The notes: generated from the sequence alone by a model not told the origin. A stretch of 64,000 nt of DNA from an uncultured Alphaproteobacteria bacterium (GCA_902521795.1 CABYSX010000003.1:1-64000); one strand, 5' to 3'; positions 52,835 through 62,229 are shown, numbered from the stretch's first letter. A program made the numbers and translations.

Positions 52835-53347
52835 ATGTTAAAGCTCATTTATGCACCTGATCCAATATTAAAAAAAGAGAGTGTGTCTATACCTCAAGTA
52901 GACGATCACCACAGAGAATTAATAAAACAAATGTATGAAGTTATGTATTCTGCAAATGGTGTAGGTTTAGCTGCTCCACAGATAGGTTTAAATATTAGAA
53001 TATTTGTCCTCGATGCCGGTTCCAGAGATGAAGAAAAAAAACCTATTACAATTATAAATCCAAAAATTATTTCATTAGAAAAAAATACAGTACCATATGA
53101 GGAAGGATGTTTATCTTTTCCAGAACATTTTGCAGAAATTGATCGTCCTGAAAATATTAAGATAGAATATCTAGATGAAAATAATTCTAAAAAATCCTCT
53201 TCGTTTAAAGGTTTTGAGTCAAGAATTATACAACATGAACTAGATCACTTGAATGGTGTTTTATTTGTTGACCATTTAAGTCGTTTAAAGAGAGATGTCA
53301 TTATAAGGAAGATGAGAAAGTATAAAAAAGAAAAAGAATTAATCTAA
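52835..53347 (+). CDS. def: peptide deformylase
   Basis: Removes the N-formyl group from nascent proteins. The three metal motifs are NGVGLAAPQIG, EEGCLSFPE and IIQHELDHLNGVLFVDHL, which contain the Cys and His ligands and the catalytic Glu. The length of 170 residues is normal. The N-terminus LIYAPDPILKKESVSI matches the family's start. Preceded by an AT-rich 76-nt gap and directly joined to fmt (stop and start adjacent). Forms the usual def-fmt pair for formyl-methionine cycling, so regulation is probably shared. Confidence 0.97.
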   Translation: MLKLIYAPDPILKKESVSIPQVDDHHRELIKQMYEVMYSANGVGLAAPQIGLNIRIFVLDAGSRDEEKKPITIINPKIISLEKNTVPYEEGCLSFPEHFAEIDRPENIKIEYLDENNSKKSSSFKGFESRIIQHELDHLNGVLFVDHLSRLKRDVIIRKMRKYKKEKELI

Positions 53348-54277
53348 ATGAAAAAACAACGCATTGTTTATTTTGGCTCACCAGAATTTTCCCTTCCTCC
53401 TTTAAAGACACTTTACCTTGGCGGTTATGAAATAGTTGGAATTTACACTCAAGAACCAAAAAAAAAATTTAGAGGACAAAAAAAATATAATACTCCAGTA
53501 CAACAATGGGCAGAGAGTCAACTTCTTCCCGTTTTTACCCCCGAAAAACTCGATGATACATCTTTAAAAGATTTTAAATCGTTAAAGCCGGACGCTGCAA
53601 TACTTTTTGCTTATGGAAAAATAGTTCCATTAAATTGGCTAAATACACCTTTACATGGCTTTATTAATATACATGCCTCACTCCTTCCAAAGTGGAGAGG
53701 GGCAGCGCCTGTTCAAAGGGCTATTGAAAACAATGATAAAAAAACAGGTATTAGTATTATGAAAATGAATGATCGAATAGATGAAGGCCCAATATTAGCC
53801 CAGCAGGACATTGAAATAAAGAATACTACTGATGGAAAGCAATTAATTGATCAAATAAGTTATGAGTCTTGCTCGTTATTATTTAACACACTAAAAAAAT
53901 ACTTCCTCGGTCAAGTGTCATTAAAAGAGCAAGATCATTCACTATCTACATACGCAAAAAAAATAAATAAAACTGAAACACAAGTAGATTGGGGATTATC
54001 AGCAAATATAATCGAAAAAAAAATAAGAGCTTTTTACCCATCACCAGCAATGTGGTTTAAACATAAAGGTCACAGATACAAAATTTTGAAAGCTAAAATT
54101 TCAAATAAACAGGACATAGAGGGAAAAATAATTAATTTACCTCTTACCGTAGCATGCAGTGAGCAAAGTTTAGATATTTTAGAAATTCAAGCCGAAGGAA
54201 AGAAGCCATTAAATATTAAAGAATTTGCTTTAGGCAATAATCAATTTCAATTAAATGAAAGAATTAATAATGGCTAA
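53348..54277 (+). CDS. fmt: methionyl-tRNA formyltransferase
   Basis: Formylates initiator Met-tRNA with 10-formyl-tetrahydrofolate. The N-terminus IVYFGSPEFSLPPLKTLY, INIHASLLPKWRGAAPVQRAI with the catalytic Asn/His, and GISIMKMNDRIDEGPILAQ are clear, and a C-terminal OB-like domain runs from YAKKINKTETQVDWGLSA to the end, containing IRAFYPSPAMWF. The length of 309 residues is usual. It follows def with no gap and its last 8 nt overlap truA. All key motifs are present, so it is functional. Confidence 0.97.
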   Translation: MKKQRIVYFGSPEFSLPPLKTLYLGGYEIVGIYTQEPKKKFRGQKKYNTPVQQWAESQLLPVFTPEKLDDTSLKDFKSLKPDAAILFAYGKIVPLNWLNTPLHGFINIHASLLPKWRGAAPVQRAIENNDKKTGISIMKMNDRIDEGPILAQQDIEIKNTTDGKQLIDQISYESCSLLFNTLKKYFLGQVSLKEQDHSLSTYAKKINKTETQVDWGLSANIIEKKIRAFYPSPAMWFKHKGHRYKILKAKISNKQDIEGKIINLPLTVACSEQSLDILEIQAEGKKPLNIKEFALGNNQFQLNERINNG

Positions 54278-55007
54278 CATAAAACTTACAATTGAATATC
54301 ATGGTTTGCCATATTGTGGTTGGCAATATCAGAAAAATGAAAAAACTATTCAAGGTGAAATAGAAAGGGCAATATTCAAATTTTCTGGTGAGAAAAAAAC
54401 AATACAAGGTGCTGGGCGGACAGATGCTGGAGTTCATGCTATTGGACAATGTGCTAGTTTCGAGTTAGATAAAAAATTTGATGATTACCAAATTTTAAAT
54501 GGAATTAATTTTCATCTTGGCACTGAAAAGATTAGGATCACAAAAGTTGAAAATGTAGATGATGAATTTAATGCACGTTTTACTGCGAAAAGTAAAATTT
54601 ATAATTATCAAGTATTTAATAGTTTAGCACCATCAGTAATTGAAAATGACTTTAGCATACATGTTCGACAACCTTTAGATTTAGACTCAATGAGAAACGC
54701 AATTAGGTTTTTAATAGGAAAACATGATTTTTCTTCATTTAGAGCACAAGGTTGTCAAGCTAACAAACCAATTAGAACCATTGATGAAGCTTCAATTGAT
54801 ATCGTAGATCAAAAAATAATTTTTATATTTAAAGCTCAGTCTTTTCTTTATCAACAGATTAGAATAATGGTTGGATCTTTATTAGAAGTTGGTTCAAAAA
54901 ATAAAGATATAAATTGGATAAGTGAATTAATTGACGCTAAAGATAGAAAACTTGCTGGACCAACAGTTCCCTCAAAAGGATTGATTTTAAAGGAGATTAG
55001 CTATTAA
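54270..55007 (+). CDS. truA: tRNA pseudouridine(38-40) synthase TruA
   Basis: Isomerises uridines 38-40 in the anticodon arm. It has KLTIEYHGLPYCGWQYQKNE, the catalytic aspartate in GAGRTDAGVHAIGQCASF, FNARFTAKSKIYNYQVFN and FLYQQIRIMVGSLLEVG. The track start at 54255 adds five residues; the ATG at 54270 (MANIKLTIEYHG) fits the family better, giving 245 residues. It overlaps fmt by 8 nt. Its 3' end carries the ribosome site (AAGGAG) for the glycosyltransferase and its TAA overlaps that gene's ATT codon. Confidence 0.95.
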   Translation: MANIKLTIEYHGLPYCGWQYQKNEKTIQGEIERAIFKFSGEKKTIQGAGRTDAGVHAIGQCASFELDKKFDDYQILNGINFHLGTEKIRITKVENVDDEFNARFTAKSKIYNYQVFNSLAPSVIENDFSIHVRQPLDLDSMRNAIRFLIGKHDFSSFRAQGCQANKPIRTIDEASIDIVDQKIIFIFKAQSFLYQQIRIMVGSLLEVGSKNKDINWISELIDAKDRKLAGPTVPSKGLILKEISY

Positions 55008-56052
55008 AATCCTTATATACACTCAATGTTTTGCTCCAAAAATAGGGGGCATAGAGTCTGTAATGACAAACATAGCTCAGTATGCATACATTTCTCAAAA
55101 CAAGGTAACAGTTTTATCTGATGGCTCTAAACTTTCATCTTCAGATTTTGATAATAAATGTAAATTTAAAATTTTTCGTTTTGACCAAATTAAATTTCTG
55201 AGAAAAAGGATTAAATCAAGTTTTGCTCACAATTTCTTAAAAGAAAATAAGATTGATTTAATCTTTTTCGATAGTTGGAAATCACTAGAGACACTAAATA
55301 CATCGACAAATGCAAAAAAAATTTGCTTAGTTCACGGTAATGAAATTTTAAACTTAAGGAAAAAAGATAGAATTTTAAATTCAATAAACAAAGCAGACTT
55401 GATAATTTTTAACTCTAATTATACAAAAAATAAAACAATTAAAAATTTCAAAATTTCAAAAAAAATTGATCAAAAAATTATTTATCCAGCATTCATTGAA
55501 AAGATCTTTAAAATTAAAATAATTAAAAGAAAATATGATTTATGTACTGTTGCTAGGTTAGAGTATAGGAAAGGTCATCATTTAGTATTTGAAGCAATGT
55601 CTATTCTAAAAAATAAACACGACATTTTACTTAAATACGCTATTCTTGGAGATGGCCCAGAATTATCAAGGCTCAAAGATTTGGTAATTAGGTATTCTCT
55701 TCATGGTCAAGTAGAATTTATAAATCAGAGTTGCCCAGTTGAAAAAATTTTCAAAAATTCATCTGTCCATATCATGCCAACTTTAACAACACCTGAGAGT
55801 GTGGAAGGTTTTGGTATATCTAATATTGAAGCAGCATCTTATGGACTACCTTGTATAGTTAGTAATAGTGGAGGTACACCTGAATCAGTTGGGGATAATG
55901 GAATTATTGTTAAAGAGAATAGTCCAAAAGAACTAGTAAACTCAATTATTGATATTTTTAAAAAGTATAAAACATATAGTAAAAGAAGTTATATATTTGC
56001 AAACAAATTTGACTCTCAAAAAAAGATAAAAGAATATTTAAATATTTTGTAG
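55003..56052 (+). CDS. GT4-family glycosyltransferase starting at ATT
   Basis: A GT-B fold glycosyltransferase. The track begins at ATG 55063, but the frame is open upstream and reads KILIYTQCFAPKIGGIESVM, the classic N-terminal donor-fold start (KIL...FxPxxGGxE) of GT4 enzymes. This needs an ATT codon at 55003 as start: no ATG, GTG or TTG lies between it and 55063, while AAGGAG at 54990-54995 is spaced 7 nt from ATT. The C-terminal domain has DLCTVARLEYRKGHHLVFEA and EGFGISNIEAASYGLPCIVSNSGG with the conserved ExxxxxxxE pair. The 349-residue protein would transfer a sugar, probably to an envelope glycan; acceptor unknown. Its 3' end overlaps the convergent peroxiredoxin by 15 nt. Confidence 0.85.
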   Translation: MKILIYTQCFAPKIGGIESVMTNIAQYAYISQNKVTVLSDGSKLSSSDFDNKCKFKIFRFDQIKFLRKRIKSSFAHNFLKENKIDLIFFDSWKSLETLNTSTNAKKICLVHGNEILNLRKKDRILNSINKADLIIFNSNYTKNKTIKNFKISKKIDQKIIYPAFIEKIFKIKIIKRKYDLCTVARLEYRKGHHLVFEAMSILKNKHDILLKYAILGDGPELSRLKDLVIRYSLHGQVEFINQSCPVEKIFKNSSVHIMPTLTTPESVEGFGISNIEAASYGLPCIVSNSGGTPESVGDNGIIVKENSPKELVNSIIDIFKKYKTYSKRSYIFANKFDSQKKIKEYLNIL

Positions 56053-56514
56053 AACTTCTTCGTAGCTTGTTTTTTTTAATTCTCCTGGTTCATCACAGAT
56101 TAATCTAATAATTTTAAGATTATCTATCAGTATAACAGAGCGAATAAGTCTATGACCCATAAAGCTTTTTTCATGATTTCTAATTAATTTAGAAGACTCT
56201 AAAAATTCATTATTACCATCAGATAAAAATAAGATTTTTGAAGCCCCTAATTCTTTTCTCCACAAATCTAGCACATAGGGATCATTAGTAGTCATACAGC
56301 AAATCAGATCTATTTTTTTTTCAGACATTAAATTTTTTGCACCATTGATGAAGGGGGGAAGGTGTTGTATGTGACAGGTTGATGTGAACGCGCCAGGAGC
56401 ACAAATTATTAATGTCCTTTTAAATTTAAGGTTATCATGTAGCCCGAAATTCTTAGTCCCATCTGCAGAAACAGATCTTAAAATAATATCAGGAATTAAA
56501 TCTCCCTCTTTCAA
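56038..56514 (-). CDS. Peroxiredoxin (Prx5/AhpE-like redoxin)
   Basis: Thiol peroxidase that reduces hydrogen or organic peroxides in the cytoplasm. The active-site region is ICAPGAFTSTCHIQHLPPFI, the family's PGAFTPxC motif with the peroxidatic cysteine and Ser in place of Pro, and GHRLIRSVILIDNLKI is the typical Prx5 strand. The length of 158 residues is standard. A second cysteine in DLICCMTTND may act as resolving or be structural. It starts at TTG overlapping the dapE stop (TTGA), so it belongs to the dapD-dapE transcript. Its end overlaps the glycosyltransferase. Confidence 0.88.
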   Translation of the reverse strand: MKEGDLIPDIILRSVSADGTKNFGLHDNLKFKRTLIICAPGAFTSTCHIQHLPPFINGAKNLMSEKKIDLICCMTTNDPYVLDLWRKELGASKILFLSDGNNEFLESSKLIRNHEKSFMGHRLIRSVILIDNLKIIRLICDEPGELKKTSYEEVLQNI

Positions 56515-57674
56515 TTATGGAAAAAGTTTTCTAATGTTTTAAGATATATTTTTTCAGTAGTTTTAAGATCATCCACTGAAACACATTCATTAACTTTGTG
56601 AAGTGTTTTATTAATCGTTCCAAATTCAAAAACAGGACAAACTTCCTGCATAAATCTAGCATCTGATGTTCCGCCACCAGTATCTTGACTTGCCTCTAAT
56701 CCAGTTACATCTTTTATTGCTTTAATACAATGCTTTGTAAATGGGCTATCAAAAGCTTGGAAGGGCATACCTCTAAAAGTTAATTTCAAATTATATTTAC
56801 AATTGTTCTCTGAGCAAATCTTAGTTAAATGTTTGTCAAAATAGTTTTGTATTTTTGCTTGATCCCAATTATCATTAAATCGCATGTCACCTACAGTAAT
56901 TAATTTTTCAGGGATAACATTTTTTGCTTTATTATTTAAATTTATTTGGGTGAACTGAAGAGTTGAAGGTTCAAAGTATTCCGCTCCATCATCAAGTTTC
57001 TGATCATCGAAAAAAGAGATTAACTTAGACATGCAATGCAGTGGGTTTTGAGCTAGTTGAGGGTAAGCAGCGTGTCCTTGTTTACCAATAATTTCAATTT
57101 GAACATCTACAGCTCCTTTTCTTCCCACTTTTATTTGATCACCAATTACTTTCTCTGAAGATGACTCAGTAGCTATTGAGCCATCAATCCTTATATTATT
57201 TTCTTTTAACCATTTTACGACCTTCTTCACTCCGTTAACAGAGTCAGCCTCTTCATCTCCTGTGATAATAAAACTTATTGTGCCGTTAAAATCCTTGTTT
57301 TCCTTAATAAATTTAAAAACACTCACCATACTAGCTGCAGTACAACCCTTCATATCCTCAGATCCACGACCATAAAGATACCCATCTTTAATTGTTGGCT
57401 TAAAAGGATGAGTGTCCCAATCTTCTAAGTTACCAGGAGGCACTACGTCAACATGACATAAAAAATTAAAATGTTTTCCATTGGTGTTGGTTGGTCCATA
57501 TGTAGCCATGATATTTATGACTTCGTAGCTTCCATCCCCATCAAAATTTAATTGTTTAGTTACAAAACCATTTTCTTCAAATGTTTTAATTAAAAAGTCA
57601 AAAATATCTTGCTTCGCAGGAGTAACAGAATCAAAAGATATTAATTTTTTTGATAGTTCTATTGTGTCTAACAT
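56511..57674 (-). CDS. dapE: succinyl-diaminopimelate desuccinylase
   Basis: Zinc hydrolase releasing LL-DAP from N-succinyl-LL-DAP, the step before DapF. M20-family metal motifs are FLCHVDVVPPG, GRGSEDMKGCTAASMVSVF and ITGDEEADSVNGVKKV, then the EPSTLQFTQIN lid domain region and RDT-like GGGTSDARFMQEV. The length of 387 residues is typical. It overlaps the peroxiredoxin start and is preceded by dapD 1 nt upstream. The LL-DAP it makes would be epimerised by dapF at the left edge, showing the succinylase route is used. Confidence 0.96.
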   Translation of the reverse strand: MLDTIELSKKLISFDSVTPAKQDIFDFLIKTFEENGFVTKQLNFDGDGSYEVINIMATYGPTNTNGKHFNFLCHVDVVPPGNLEDWDTHPFKPTIKDGYLYGRGSEDMKGCTAASMVSVFKFIKENKDFNGTISFIITGDEEADSVNGVKKVVKWLKENNIRIDGSIATESSSEKVIGDQIKVGRKGAVDVQIEIIGKQGHAAYPQLAQNPLHCMSKLISFFDDQKLDDGAEYFEPSTLQFTQINLNNKAKNVIPEKLITVGDMRFNDNWDQAKIQNYFDKHLTKICSENNCKYNLKLTFRGMPFQAFDSPFTKHCIKAIKDVTGLEASQDTGGGTSDARFMQEVCPVFEFGTINKTLHKVNECVSVDDLKTTEKIYLKTLENFFHN

Positions 57675-57675
57675 C

Positions 57676-58506
57676 TTAATCTCTTAACAATTCATTAACT
57701 GAGGTTTTTGATCGAGTTTTTTCATCAACAGTTTTAACAATAACAACACAGTACAAAGATGCATCACCTTTTGAACTTGGAAGACTACCTGGTACAACAA
57801 CTGAATAAGGAGGAACTTTTCCCATATAAATTTCTTTAGTTTCACGATTATAAATTTTAGTTGAAGCTCCAATAAATACCCCCATAGATAATACTGAACC
57901 CTCTCCAACTATCACACCCTCTGCAACTTCAGATCTAGCACCAATAAAACAATTATCTTCAATTATTACAGGGTTTGCTTGTAAGGGTTCTAACACTCCT
58001 CCTATACCTGCACCACCTGAAATATGACAATTTTTTCCAACTTGCGCGCAAGAACCAACTGTTGCCCAAGTGTCTACCATAGTTCCTTCATCAACATAAG
58101 CACCTAGGTTAACAAAACAGGGCATTAAGACAGCACTCTTTGCAATAAAAGCTGACCTCCTTACAACACAGTTAGGAACTGCTCTAAAGCCAGCTGATTG
58201 AAAATTTTCCGATGTCCAATTTTGAAATTTTGAGGGAACTTTATCCCACCATGAAGTATTCCCATGGCTGACACTTGGGCCACCGCTAATCATTTCCATA
58301 TCCTGTATTCTAAAACTTAAAAGTATCGCTTTTTTAAGCCATTGATTGACGTGCCAAATATCATCTTTTTTTTCGCATACTCGAAGCTTTCCTTGATCTA
58401 ATAAGTTAAGAACATTCTCTATACTTTTTTTTGCTTCGCTATCCTCAATAAAATTAATTTGATCTCTTTGATCCCATAACTTTTCAATAACTTCTTGATT
58501 GCTCAT
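57676..58506 (-). CDS. dapD: tetrahydrodipicolinate N-succinyltransferase
   Basis: Transfers succinyl from succinyl-CoA to tetrahydrodipicolinate. It has an N-terminal helical domain and a left-handed beta-helix of hexapeptide repeats, visible in [40 protein letters not shown] and [21 protein letters not shown], with the C-terminal [11 protein letters not shown]. The length of 276 residues is normal. It depends on succinyl-CoA produced by sucAB. It lies 1 nt from dapE and 7 nt from the HAD gene, all on the minus strand. Confidence 0.96.
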   Translation of the reverse strand: MSNQEVIEKLWDQRDQINFIEDSEAKKSIENVLNLLDQGKLRVCEKKDDIWHVNQWLKKAILLSFRIQDMEMISGGPSVSHGNTSWWDKVPSKFQNWTSENFQSAGFRAVPNCVVRRSAFIAKSAVLMPCFVNLGAYVDEGTMVDTWATVGSCAQVGKNCHISGGAGIGGVLEPLQANPVIIEDNCFIGARSEVAEGVIVGEGSVLSMGVFIGASTKIYNRETKEIYMGKVPPYSVVVPGSLPSSKGDASLYCVVIVKTVDEKTRSKTSVNELLRD

Positions 58507-58513
58507 ACTACCT

Positions 58514-59197
58514 TTATATTACGTTTTTTAAGAAATTTTCCAAATCATCAGTAACATGAGAAATATAACCTTTTTCATCAATAATTTTTTGAATATCTGT
58601 TTGTTGGTTAACATCTTTATTTAAGTTGTATTCTAAATTATTCGTTACCCAAACTGTTTGCCATCCCATATTATGAGGCTCTTTTAAATTGATATGAAGA
58701 TCTTCAAACATGGCCGTTGAGCTGTTGTCTAAATTAAATTTCTCCTGAAATGAGTCATAAACTTCCTTATGGGGTTTTGGCATATAATTACTCTCTGAAA
58801 TATCAAAACATCCATCAAAAATATCTGTCATATTAAGCTTTTCTAATACTTTTTCGACATGTTCGAAGTTAGCATTTGTAAAAATATATTTTTTTCCATT
58901 CAAGTTTTTTAATATTTGTGCCAATGGAATATTTGGCTGAACTACTTCATAATTAATTTGATGAACGTAGTCTAAATATTCATCAGGGTTAACTTGATGC
59001 TCGATCATAAGTCCTCTAAGCGTCGTTCCATACTGATGATAATATTTAGATCTTAGAGCTTGAGCATCTCCAGAGGCTAAATTTAATTTTTCCTCAATAA
59101 ACCTTCCCATTAGAATGTGAACCTTATCAAACAAACCACACTCTGCTTTATAAAGGGTGTTATCTAAATCAAAAACCCAGTTAGTAATGTTATTCAT
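58514..59197 (-). CDS. HAD-family hydrolase, pyrimidine 5'-nucleotidase-like
   Basis: HAD phosphatase. The first motif is [17 protein letters not shown] (DxDxT), with [19 protein letters not shown] (motif II), PHKEVYDSF containing the conserved lysine and the [24 protein letters not shown] acidic motif. The spacing and the cap inserted between motifs I and II are typical of SDT1/PUFH-like pyrimidine nucleotidases, common beside dapD in alphaproteobacteria. The length of 227 residues fits. Substrate is probably a nucleoside monophosphate, inferred only from family. It is upstream of dapD by 7 nt. Confidence 0.82.
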   Translation of the reverse strand: MNNITNWVFDLDNTLYKAECGLFDKVHILMGRFIEEKLNLASGDAQALRSKYYHQYGTTLRGLMIEHQVNPDEYLDYVHQINYEVVQPNIPLAQILKNLNGKKYIFTNANFEHVEKVLEKLNMTDIFDGCFDISESNYMPKPHKEVYDSFQEKFNLDNSSTAMFEDLHINLKEPHNMGWQTVWVTNNLEYNLNKDVNQQTDIQKIIDEKGYISHVTDDLENFLKNVI

Positions 59198-59240
59198 AAT
59201 CGTGTTAAACTAATGTTTATTCTAAAAAAGCCAAGAAGAT

Positions 59241-59816
59241 TTACAAAAATTCAAAAACTTTTTTTTGAATTTCAAATACATTATTATTTGTTTTTGAACT
59301 AACTATGAAGTTCTCAAATTTATCATTTAATTCGTCTATAAAAGGTGACTTTTCTTTTATTTTTTTATCACTCTTAGTGTAACAAATAATAACTTTGTCT
59401 TTTATCTCTCTCATGGAGTCAATCATCTCTATATCTATTTTTTTTGGCCCCAACGAATTATCAATTAAAACAAATATTTTCTTTAAGTTTTCACGAGATG
59501 TTAAATATTGAGATACAAGATCTGATATTTGAAAGGCTTCTTTTTGAGATATCTTTGCAAATCCATAGCCTGGAAGATCAACAACCATCATTGAATCCCC
59601 ATGATTAAAAAAATTAATTTGTCTTGTTTTACCTGGTGTATTAGAGATATGCGCTAGTTTTTTCATAAAAATTGCATTAATAAGACTTGATTTTCCAACA
59701 TTAGATCTGCCAATAAAAGCTATTTCAGGAAAGCTTACGTTAGGATATTGACGAGGTTGTGTTGCGCTTAGTAAAAACGTAGTTTGTTTTTTAAAGTAAT
59801 TTGAGACAAGGCTCAT
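59241..59816 (-). CDS. engB: ribosome biogenesis GTP-binding protein YsxC/EngB
   Basis: Small GTPase needed for 50S assembly. G1 is FIGRSNVGKSSLINAIF, G3 is VVDLPGYGFAKISQ, G4 is CYTKSDKI and G5 is FIVSSKTNNN, in family order. The typical P-loop context PEIAFIGRSNVGKSS and switch region SNTPGKTRQINFF are conserved. The length of 191 residues is normal. It shares its first base with the yidC stop. The order yidC-engB is conserved in alphaproteobacteria, so it likely belongs to the rpmH-rnpA-yidD-yidC transcript. Confidence 0.95.
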   Translation of the reverse strand: MSLVSNYFKKQTTFLLSATQPRQYPNVSFPEIAFIGRSNVGKSSLINAIFMKKLAHISNTPGKTRQINFFNHGDSMMVVDLPGYGFAKISQKEAFQISDLVSQYLTSRENLKKIFVLIDNSLGPKKIDIEMIDSMREIKDKVIICYTKSDKKIKEKSPFIDELNDKFENFIVSSKTNNNVFEIQKKVFEFL

Positions 59817-61504
59817 TAACTCTTCATAATTTTTCTTTGTATTATGTATTGTTGGGCCATTGATAATACATTATTTGTTGTCCAATAAATAACTAGCCCT
59901 GCCGCAAAGCCACCTAAAATAAAAGTAAATACGATTGGTAATAAACCAAAAATTTTTGCTTGCATCTTGTCTACTGGGGCAGGATTTAATTTAAATTGTA
60001 CATACATCGAGATACCCATTAAAATTGGCCAAATACCCACATTTAGAATTTGTAATATACCCGGAACATTCCAATCTACAAATCCAAATAGAGTAAGTGC
60101 TCCTAAAGGGTCAGGTGCAGAGAGGTCGTGTATCCATCCTATAAAAGGAGCATGCCTCATTTCAATAGTCACAAACAAAACTTTATACAAGGCAAAAAAT
60201 ACTGGTATTTGTAAAAGAATTGGTAAGCAACCAGCAATAGGGTTTGCCTTCTCCTTTTTATATAAAGCCATCATTTCTTTTTGCATTCCAGCTCTATCAT
60301 CACCATATTGCTCCTTAAGTCTTTGCATTTCAGGCGCTAGTTTTTTCATTTTAGCCATTGATTTAAAAGACTGTTGTGCAAGAGGAAAAAAACAAATTCT
60401 CATAAGAATTGTAAACAATATAATAGACCATCCAAAGTTCCCCACGTATCCAAATATAAACTCTAAAACATTAAAAATAGGCTTGGTTAAAAAATAAAAC
60501 CAACCAAAGTCTACTGAGCGATCAAATCCATCAAAACCATATTCCTCCATGTATTTATCAATAACATTTACAATTTTTGGTCCTGCAAAAATCTTAAAAT
60601 TATGAGATATACTAGCATTGTTAGAAACAGATATTTTATCTCCAACAATATCAGTTTGAAAATTATCTACACTATCCACAAAATTATAACTGTACGTTTG
60701 TTGAACAGGTTCGTTTTGATTAGGGATTATAGCTGTTTGCCAATACTTATCAGTCATCCCAATCCAACCTCCAACAGAAGAATGTTTAATTTTTTTATCG
60801 TCTTTTAGATCGTCATAATCATATTCCTCTAAAACACCATCAGTTATTGATAAGGGTCCTTCATGTAAAATGAAGAAATTTTGCATTTCAGGAATACCTT
60901 GTCTTTTGGACAGACCATAAGGGTAAAGGTCAAAAGAAAGACCAGAATTATTTATAACCCTTTGATCAACATTAAATAAATAGTTTTCATCAAGAGAAAT
61001 TATTTTCTCAAAAGTAATATTCTGATCACTTGTCCAAGTGAGTTTTACAGGATCATTAATACTAATTGAGTTTTTATCAGCAGACCAAATACTGTTGCTA
61101 TCAGGTAGTTCAATTGTACTATCAGAACTTACCCATCCAGTATCCAAATAATAAGCATTATCTGATCCTAAAGGGTTCAAAAATTCAATTAAGTCAGATG
61201 TTGGATCTAGAGTCTCTCTAAATTCTTCTAAGGTTAAATCATCAATTAGCCCACCATTTAAGTTTATAGAGCCTTTAATTTTTGAATTATCAAAATCTAC
61301 TCTTCCCGTTGCATTTATTACTTCATTCCTCTCAGCTAAAACAGTAGTTGTAGATTTTTGAATACTGAGATCAACCAGGCTTTCACCATTTGCTTGTTCT
61401 TCGGTAATTGGTGTTCTCTCTGGTTGAGGTACTAGTAATTGAAAACCAAAAATGATTGCCATTGAAATAATGATTGCTAAAAATAAGTTTTTTTGGTTTT
61501 CCAT
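59816..61504 (-). CDS. yidC: membrane protein insertase YidC
   Basis: Inserts membrane proteins with or without Sec. The N-terminal anchor (LFLAIIISMAIIFGFQLLV) is followed by a large beta-sandwich periplasmic domain (about 60-335) and the conserved five-helix core with KSMAKMKKLAPEMQRLKEQYGDD, MMALYKKEKANPIAGCLPILLQIPVFFALYKVL and GLVIYWTTNNVLSMAQQYIIQ. The length of 562 residues is typical of alphaproteobacteria. Its stop shares a base with the engB start. The yidD partner is 1 nt upstream. The core helices keep the hydrophilic groove arginine region. Confidence 0.97.
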   Translation of the reverse strand: MENQKNLFLAIIISMAIIFGFQLLVPQPERTPITEEQANGESLVDLSIQKSTTTVLAERNEVINATGRVDFDNSKIKGSINLNGGLIDDLTLEEFRETLDPTSDLIEFLNPLGSDNAYYLDTGWVSSDSTIELPDSNSIWSADKNSISINDPVKLTWTSDQNITFEKIISLDENYLFNVDQRVINNSGLSFDLYPYGLSKRQGIPEMQNFFILHEGPLSITDGVLEEYDYDDLKDDKKIKHSSVGGWIGMTDKYWQTAIIPNQNEPVQQTYSYNFVDSVDNFQTDIVGDKISVSNNASISHNFKIFAGPKIVNVIDKYMEEYGFDGFDRSVDFGWFYFLTKPIFNVLEFIFGYVGNFGWSIILFTILMRICFFPLAQQSFKSMAKMKKLAPEMQRLKEQYGDDRAGMQKEMMALYKKEKANPIAGCLPILLQIPVFFALYKVLFVTIEMRHAPFIGWIHDLSAPDPLGALTLFGFVDWNVPGILQILNVGIWPILMGISMYVQFKLNPAPVDKMQAKIFGLLPIVFTFILGGFAAGLVIYWTTNNVLSMAQQYIIQRKIMKS

Positions 61505-61505
61505 A

Positions 61506-61742
61506 TTATTTTTTTACAGGATCGTACCCCGATGAACCTAAAGGGTTACATTTTAGAATTCGAAGAGTTCCTTTTGTTATCCCTTTTAAAACACCAAATT
61601 CTTGAATAGCTTCAATTGTATACTGAGAGCATGTCGGAAGATGTCTACAAGTGTTGGGTAACATAGGTGATATAAATAACTGATAGATTTTTATAGGAGT
61701 AATAAAAAGTATCTTCCAGAGTTTTTTAATATTATTTTTCAT
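61506..61742 (-). CDS. yidD: membrane protein insertion efficiency factor YidD
   Basis: Small membrane-associated protein that aids YidC insertion. The hallmark is KIYQLFISPMLPNTCRHLPTCSQYTIEAI with the conserved cysteines, then GITKGTLRILKCNPLGSSGYDPV. The track starts at TTG 61760 inside rnpA, but ATG 61742 (MKNNIKKLWKILF) fits the usual N-terminus and gives 78 residues. It overlaps the 3' end of rnpA by 11 nt. The LPNTCRHLPTCSQY block is a little variant from GPSCRFYPTCSQY. Confidence 0.9.
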   Translation of the reverse strand: MKNNIKKLWKILFITPIKIYQLFISPMLPNTCRHLPTCSQYTIEAIQEFGVLKGITKGTLRILKCNPLGSSGYDPVKK

Positions 61743-62061
61743 ATGATATGAATTTTTCAATATCTTGTTTTAAATCAATAAAAGGTACTTTCAAAACTGT
61801 TTTTTTTAGTATTAACACAAATTTAACTTGATTTAATGTGTTTATAAGATTGCTCGTACGAATTGCTTCTCTGGTTCTTCTTTTAGCTCTATTCCTTTCA
61901 ACAGCATTTCCAAGCTTTTTACTGGCAATAATACCAACTAGAAAAGACTCTAAATTAGCATCATGGAGAATATAACCATTAAAATATGAACTTTTAAAGT
62001 AGTGACCTTTATTTCTAATTTGAGAAAATTCGGATGATTTTTTTAGAGTTGGGAGTCTCAA
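61732..62061 (-). CDS. rnpA: ribonuclease P protein component
   Basis: Protein subunit of RNase P that helps M1 RNA cleave 5' leaders of tRNAs. The conserved RNR box is GNAVERNRAKRRTREAIR, preceded by the FKSSYFNGYILHDANLESF strand and the LKKSSEFSQIRNKGHY start. The length of 109 residues is normal. It begins at TTG 62061, 3 nt after the rpmH stop, the conserved rpmH-rnpA order. The C-terminus overlaps yidD. rnpB RNA is not in the window. Confidence 0.94.
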   Translation of the reverse strand: MRLPTLKKSSEFSQIRNKGHYFKSSYFNGYILHDANLESFLVGIIASKKLGNAVERNRAKRRTREAIRTSNLINTLNQVKFVLILKKTVLKVPFIDLKQDIEKFISYEK

Positions 62062-62064
62062 TAA

Positions 62065-62199
62065 TTAGGCTGATAGTCTAGATCGACCTTTAGCTCTTCT
62101 TGCATTAATAACTTTACGACCGCCAACAGTTGCCATTCTAGACCGAAAACCGTGTCTTCTTTTTCTAACTAATTGGCTGGGTTGATATGTTCTTTTCAT
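62065..62199 (-). CDS. rpmH: 50S ribosomal protein L34
   Basis: Too short for the ORF track. The minus strand from ATG 62199 reads [20 protein letters not shown], then [20 protein letters not shown] and RLSA, a textbook L34 of 44 residues. It leads the rpmH-rnpA-yidD-yidC-engB group and diverges from panC. Confidence 0.97.
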   Translation of the reverse strand: MKRTYQPSQLVRKRRHGFRSRMATVGGRKVINARRAKGRSRLSA

Positions 62200-62229
62200 T
62201 ATTATTACACCTAAAAAATAGGTTCCTAC

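Noticed and set aside
59967-60497. Plus-strand 176-residue ORF opposite yidC
   Set aside because: It is a long shadow frame in the conserved yidC C-terminal coding region with no family motif.
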